From Bemisia tabaci (lineage: Eukaryota > Arthropoda > Insecta > Hemiptera > Aleyrodidae): a DNA stretch of 64,000 nucleotides. Positions 59,901 through 64,000 of this stretch are shown here, piece after piece. Numbering within the stretch: the stretch's first letter is position 1; the number at the start of each line of letters is the position of its first letter. Below the pieces are notes generated by a model. That model was not told where the DNA came from and searched no databases. It was given only the letters and a program-made list of their open reading frames with translations. Both the position numbers and the translations under genes were made by a program. The DNA is taken from contig NC_092796.1 in the NCBI RefSeq assembly GCF_918797505.1, positions 62,278,851-62,342,850 on the forward strand, written 5' to 3'.

Positions 59901-61999
59901 TAGATGATTTCTTATGCCGTGTTCTTTAAAGGGCGATAGATTCTTTAATATTTGACGTGGAAACTGGGCGTTTGGGTACATCTTATCATTCTGTGTTAAT
60001 TTATGAGCTAAAATAATCAAAACACGAGTCCGTGACAAGCGCAACTAGAGTATATCAATGAAATATTATTTTAGATAACATAGAGAGTGTTTTTGAATCA
60101 ACCGGAATCAGCTATGTCTCATCTTGCGCTTCGCGTCGGATAAAGTGATTGTCGCCCGAACAAAATTTAAGATGAGAATTCGGCAAATGCGCCGGATTGT
60201 TTGTACTCGTGAAATTGCGGAATATGAAGTGTAAAATGCAGTGCGGATCTTTGATCCCAATGAATGGTGTCAATGTGGCGGATTTTTATGGTTTTCGCGG
60301 AAAAATGGCACGAGGTCTGGGCAGCAAGGGCCGGACGCCAGTTAACTTTGAATTGGCGATGAGCGGCTCCACAGCTTACTGACGTGAAGATGTGATGAAC
60401 ATGTGAGTTACCTCTTATTATCCTTATAGCTACCAGATTATCTTTGGATATTCATAGAAATGAAGGGGTGGAAGCAATGGCCAACATACATTTTAATGTT
60501 TTAAAGTTTCATCAAGTATCTTATTTCCGATTCATTAAGGCTTTCGACAAGTCACTGAGATAATTTACAATATATGTATATGAAAATGTTGCAACAGTTT
60601 TTACGTCAACTAATGAATTGAACCGAGTCTTAACAGAAACACATCAAACCACATTTCGAGGGAAAAATGAGTTTTATTTAAGTTCGCGCATGTCTTGAGT
60701 TTGTAGTGTGCGATTAATAACTGAATACAATTAGGTAACTATTCGCGCTCCCGGGTGCGTTTGTTGCCTATGAAGGAAATTGAAGGCGGATCCCAAAGGC
60801 ACGATATCTATTTGATTTCAGAAAGGTGATGGAGCGATACAAGCATGGGTTCGAGTCAAAGACATAAAGCACGAGAAAAAGTGAAGCCTGGTTTGGCGCT
60901 GAGTGCTCGTGTGCGAGTGTGTAAATGAGCGCGGGAATTCATGGCGGGAAACGGAAATTTGATTTGAACTTACCCTCTTGATTTTGCCACATTTCTTCCT
61001 CTAAACGCGTTTTAAATGCCTACAACGAATATATTAAGAAAGTTGGGACTGCGACTTTTTATAATACACCTACTTTTTCTCAATAACAGGCAGTAATCTC
61101 AGATAAAGTTAGTTTTTCTTCTGCTCATGGTGGTCCTGCCGGTTCAAACAGGCTGTTACAGTCCTAGATGACCGTTACTCCCAAATGAAATTAATTGGTC
61201 GATGATGGACCAAAAATAACCTAAAGCTAAAAAAATATATGTGGGTAAGTGTATTTGGGCAAAAATCAACCTAGAATACTTTGTTTACGCAATTTTATTC
61301 AGTTCCCGCCCTACATTTGAATTTCAAACTTGTCCCGATTTTGCCGCCAATCCTCTAGCCAATAGTAGAGGTGGTTGAAAAGAAGTTTCATTTTTTGCTT
61401 CTAGCGCTCTGTCTTTATGTCTTTGATTCGAGTACATAACCATGCACGCTCCAAGGTTGGTATGTTGACTATGCAGCAAAACTGAGGACGAAAATTCAGA
61501 TGAACGATACCTACCTATATGGGTTCACAACGTCGTATATTCATTCAATCAAAGCTCATAAAGCGTGTTTTTCGAATGGATTACTTTTCGCGCTCCCCGG
61601 TATGTTTGTTGCCTACACGGCGAAATTGAAGGCGAAATGGAAGTGGACGATATCTACCAACAGAATCAACCTCTTGTATTGTGCTTGAGATTTTTACCTC
61701 AAGCAAAAACATTGTTTAGAAGACTATTGAGAATTAAGTTTACACGAAAGTCTAAATTTTAAGTCATAATTTGTATTCTCCTACTCGTGGCTCGATCATA
61801 TTTAAATCTATACCTGCTAAGCGGCGTAAGTCCATAAACTCATGAACCCTCGCGTCCCGCATAATAAACAGAAGACAAGGCTCATGAGCTTTTTTTAATT
61901 TCGTCCTTTTAACAGGCATCGGTTCATTTATACATAGTCCCTCATAGTCCCTCACAGCATAGATACGACCAAGCGGTGATTGGGAGCATATATACTCAG

Positions 62000-62220
62000 A
62001 TTTTCCGGAACTACTTCCGAATTTCGGAACTTTTGGGATTTCCCTGAATTTTTCCCGGAACTTTTGAATTTCCCGAAAGGCTCCGGATCCTTTGCATTTT
62101 TCGGAAATTTCTCGGAACTTTCGGAAAAATCTAAAAGAATCCCGGAACTTTTGACAATCATGGAATAGGAGAAATACCAACAAACAAGTTCCGAATTCCG
62201 GAACTTTTGACGGCCATGGA
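62000..62220 (+). repeat. CGGAACTTTTG minisatellite
   Basis: Irregular repeats of CGGAACTTTTG, CCGGAACTT and GAATTTCCC over about 220 bases. Open frames here are repetitive Phe/Pro/Lys/Arg runs and not credible genes. Confidence 0.65.
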
Positions 62221-62299
62221 ATGAGAGCACTGCGACCAATTCGGTCGAGGACACCCCTGGATCCGGAAGACGCTCTACTTGGAGAGTTCATCACCTATT

Positions 62300-62553
62300 C
62301 TGCCGTGCTAAGGAAGAACGCCGTATGAACATTCGAGAGTTGCCAAATTTCCTTCGATGAAATGTTAATTTTTGAGGAAAGTTATGAATATTTTTCCTCG
62401 AAATTTTCAGGAACCTTCGGCGAAATTGCGAGTCAAAGTGTCTGGAAAATTGGAAAGAAAATATTCATAAGTTTACCAAGAAATTCGTGTTTTATTAAAG
62501 GAAATTTGGCAACGCCAGGAGGTTCATACGGCGTTTTTTTCTTAGCACAGCAG
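62300..62553. mobile_element. MITE with 55-base inverted ends
   Basis: Ends CTGCCGTGCTAAGGAAGAAC, then GCCGTATGAACATTCGAGAG, then TTGCCAAATTTCCTT. The right end is its complement with few changes (AAGGAAATTTGGCAACGCC...GGTTCATACGGCG...TTAGCACAGCAG). 254 bases, non-coding. Confidence 0.8.
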
Positions 62554-63020
62554 TATTGGGGGAGTCAACAAAAGATCCAAGTGCATGAATAAACGGAGAA
62601 TGGGCCCACACGGTCTTCGGTGCCGTTGTAGATGTCGGTGGGGCAGGTGAGAATATGTGGGTCATCTTAGCGATGCGCCACTCATTTCGACCTACTAAAA
62701 TATGAGCGGCCCAGTGCGAGCTGCATAAAAAAATAGTGAAAGCAAACGAGAGGAAATGTGAGACAGAAGGGGGCACTGAGGAGGGGAGGGGAGCACTGAG
62801 AACAAAGCGCAACAGCGTAAATTTCGAGCACCGGGATTGTCGTCTTGCGAATTATTTTCTACGCGTCCCCATTAACATTTTCAAGAATAGAGGGGTGAGA
62901 GCAGAGTCAATACGTTTTAACTATATAAAACTAATTACATAACTAAGCAACTAAGCAATATAACATTATGCAACGTAATCAGATGGGGCAAAATTTAAAA
63001 AATTTAAACATGCGGGTAGT

Positions 63021-63354
63021 AAGGCTCTTTTTCCTTGTGTTTTACACAAATGACAGCAAAACGTTTCGGCTGAAAACGCATAGCCTTCTCAATTGGGTAA
63101 AAACAATGATTTAAAAAAAAAAAAAAAAAATCTGAAATTTTAGCACTCGGCTGTACCTTTCAAGACGAAAAGAATGTTGTTATCAACATTCATGAATGCA
63201 ACATTTTTAGATATCAACACTCCTCTCGTTTTGAGCGGTACAGCCGAGTATTAAATTTCAGATTTTTAAAAAATTTTTATCGTTTTTTTCCAACTGAGGA
63301 AGCCGAGTTATCGGCCGAAACGTTTTGGTGTCATTTGTGTGAAAAAAAAGCCTT
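63021..63354. mobile_element. Imperfect inverted-repeat element
   Basis: AAGGCTCTTTTTCC..ACACAAATGACAGCAAAACG pairs with CGTTTTGGTGTCATTTGTGT..AAAAGCCTT. Inner arms AAATTTCAGATTTT and AATCTGAAATTTT also pair. Non-coding. Confidence 0.65.
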
Positions 63355-64000
63355 GGTGCCCACAGTTTAAATTGTTTATGATTGTATATCTTGTCACGGA
63401 CGGTAGAGCATCTAACATATCGTTGGTAAAATTTAAGTTAGGAGGTTAACACTACTTTTTGCCTAAAAAATAATACTTGAGTAATGCTAAAATAATTAAA
63501 TTACGGAGGTGTTTAACCCTCCTTCCTCCCACAAATTGGCGATTTTGATGAAGAATTTCCTCTGCGAGTCGATTTTTCATCTTATATTTTCGAAAATTCC
63601 GAAACATAAACTCAGACTTCCCCTTCTTTCCTTGAACGACGAGTGTCACTTATTATTTTATTAGGTACGGCACTTGACGCGAGAAAAAGAAATATAAAAC
63701 AAGAAATTTATAAAACAGATATGCATCAACCAATCATCTTCATGCATCATGTAATGTAAAAAGCACCCAAATACTACATTACACTACATACATACCTTTT
63801 GTGCACATTTCAAAGTTACTTACAGAACAAGAAATTTTGATTTTCGGATAATAAGGCTGAGGTGAGGAAGTCTACCATGCTATTGCCGGCTTCAGAAATG
63901 GTTTAATTCAGATGCTTGCACATTAACGATGAAAACTTGAGCCTGAAATTCTGAATGTATTTTGACCGATAAGTACCTACACGTAGGGTGTTCAAAAGGA

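Larger units (their letters stand above)
54073..62299. other. Repeat-rich stretch without a supported gene
   Basis: Outside the palindrome at 56.1-56.4 kb and the minisatellite at 62.0-62.2 kb I see AT-rich unique sequence. A diverged pair of GCGCTCCC(G/C)GGT(G/A) repeats lies at about 60748 and 61589, both with TTTGTTGCCTA then GAAATTGAAGGCG. No splice-supported coding sequence was found. Confidence 0.4.

Noticed and set aside
60845..60875. tRNA B-box-like GGGTTCGAGTC
   Set aside because: No A box or cloverleaf arms can be formed around it.

Overview
This looks like a piece of an AT-rich insect nuclear genome. The evidence is GT-AG introns, a metazoan gene set and many short transposon relics. 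I infer a hemipteran such as a whitefly, but the sequence alone does not prove the species. There is no bacterial-type operon, CRISPR array, rRNA or clear tRNA.

The left two thirds (about 3.3-43.4 kb) carries four intact housekeeping genes, whose exon phases I checked by hand. POP5 (minus, 3331-6306) encodes a 145-residue RNase P/MRP subunit. TUBGCP6 (plus, 6986-22633, 12 coding exons, 1378 residues) encodes gamma-tubulin complex component 6. FAM32A (minus, 24954-26920) encodes a 109-residue spliceosome-associated protein. An AGPAT gene (plus, 33333-43357, 275 residues) encodes a 1-acylglycerol-3-phosphate acyltransferase. POP5 and TUBGCP6 are head to head and share a 679-base intergenic stretch. 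TUBGCP6 and FAM32A are convergent. FAM32A and AGPAT are divergent across 6.4 kb.

The right third (about 43.4-64 kb) is mostly repeats. It holds a broken ionotropic-receptor-like gene (46.4-50.7 kb), a dead LINE (52.6-53.4 kb), a CpG-rich promoter-like stretch with two perfect TGACGTCA sites 41 bases apart (53.86-53.90 kb), and several foldback and minisatellite structures.

The unusual content is the density and nesting of palindromic mobile elements in introns. Examples are a mariner-derived palindrome of almost 1 kb, a hAT-type MITE inside one arm of another foldback, a 473-base tandem array carrying two insertions whose empty sites survive in neighbouring copies, and a MITE family whose interior repeats self-complementary octamers (ATCGCGAT or ATTGCAAT). 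The other notable feature is a recent, in-frame 102-base tandem duplication in AGPAT that copies both the catalytic NHxxxxD motif and its splice donor.
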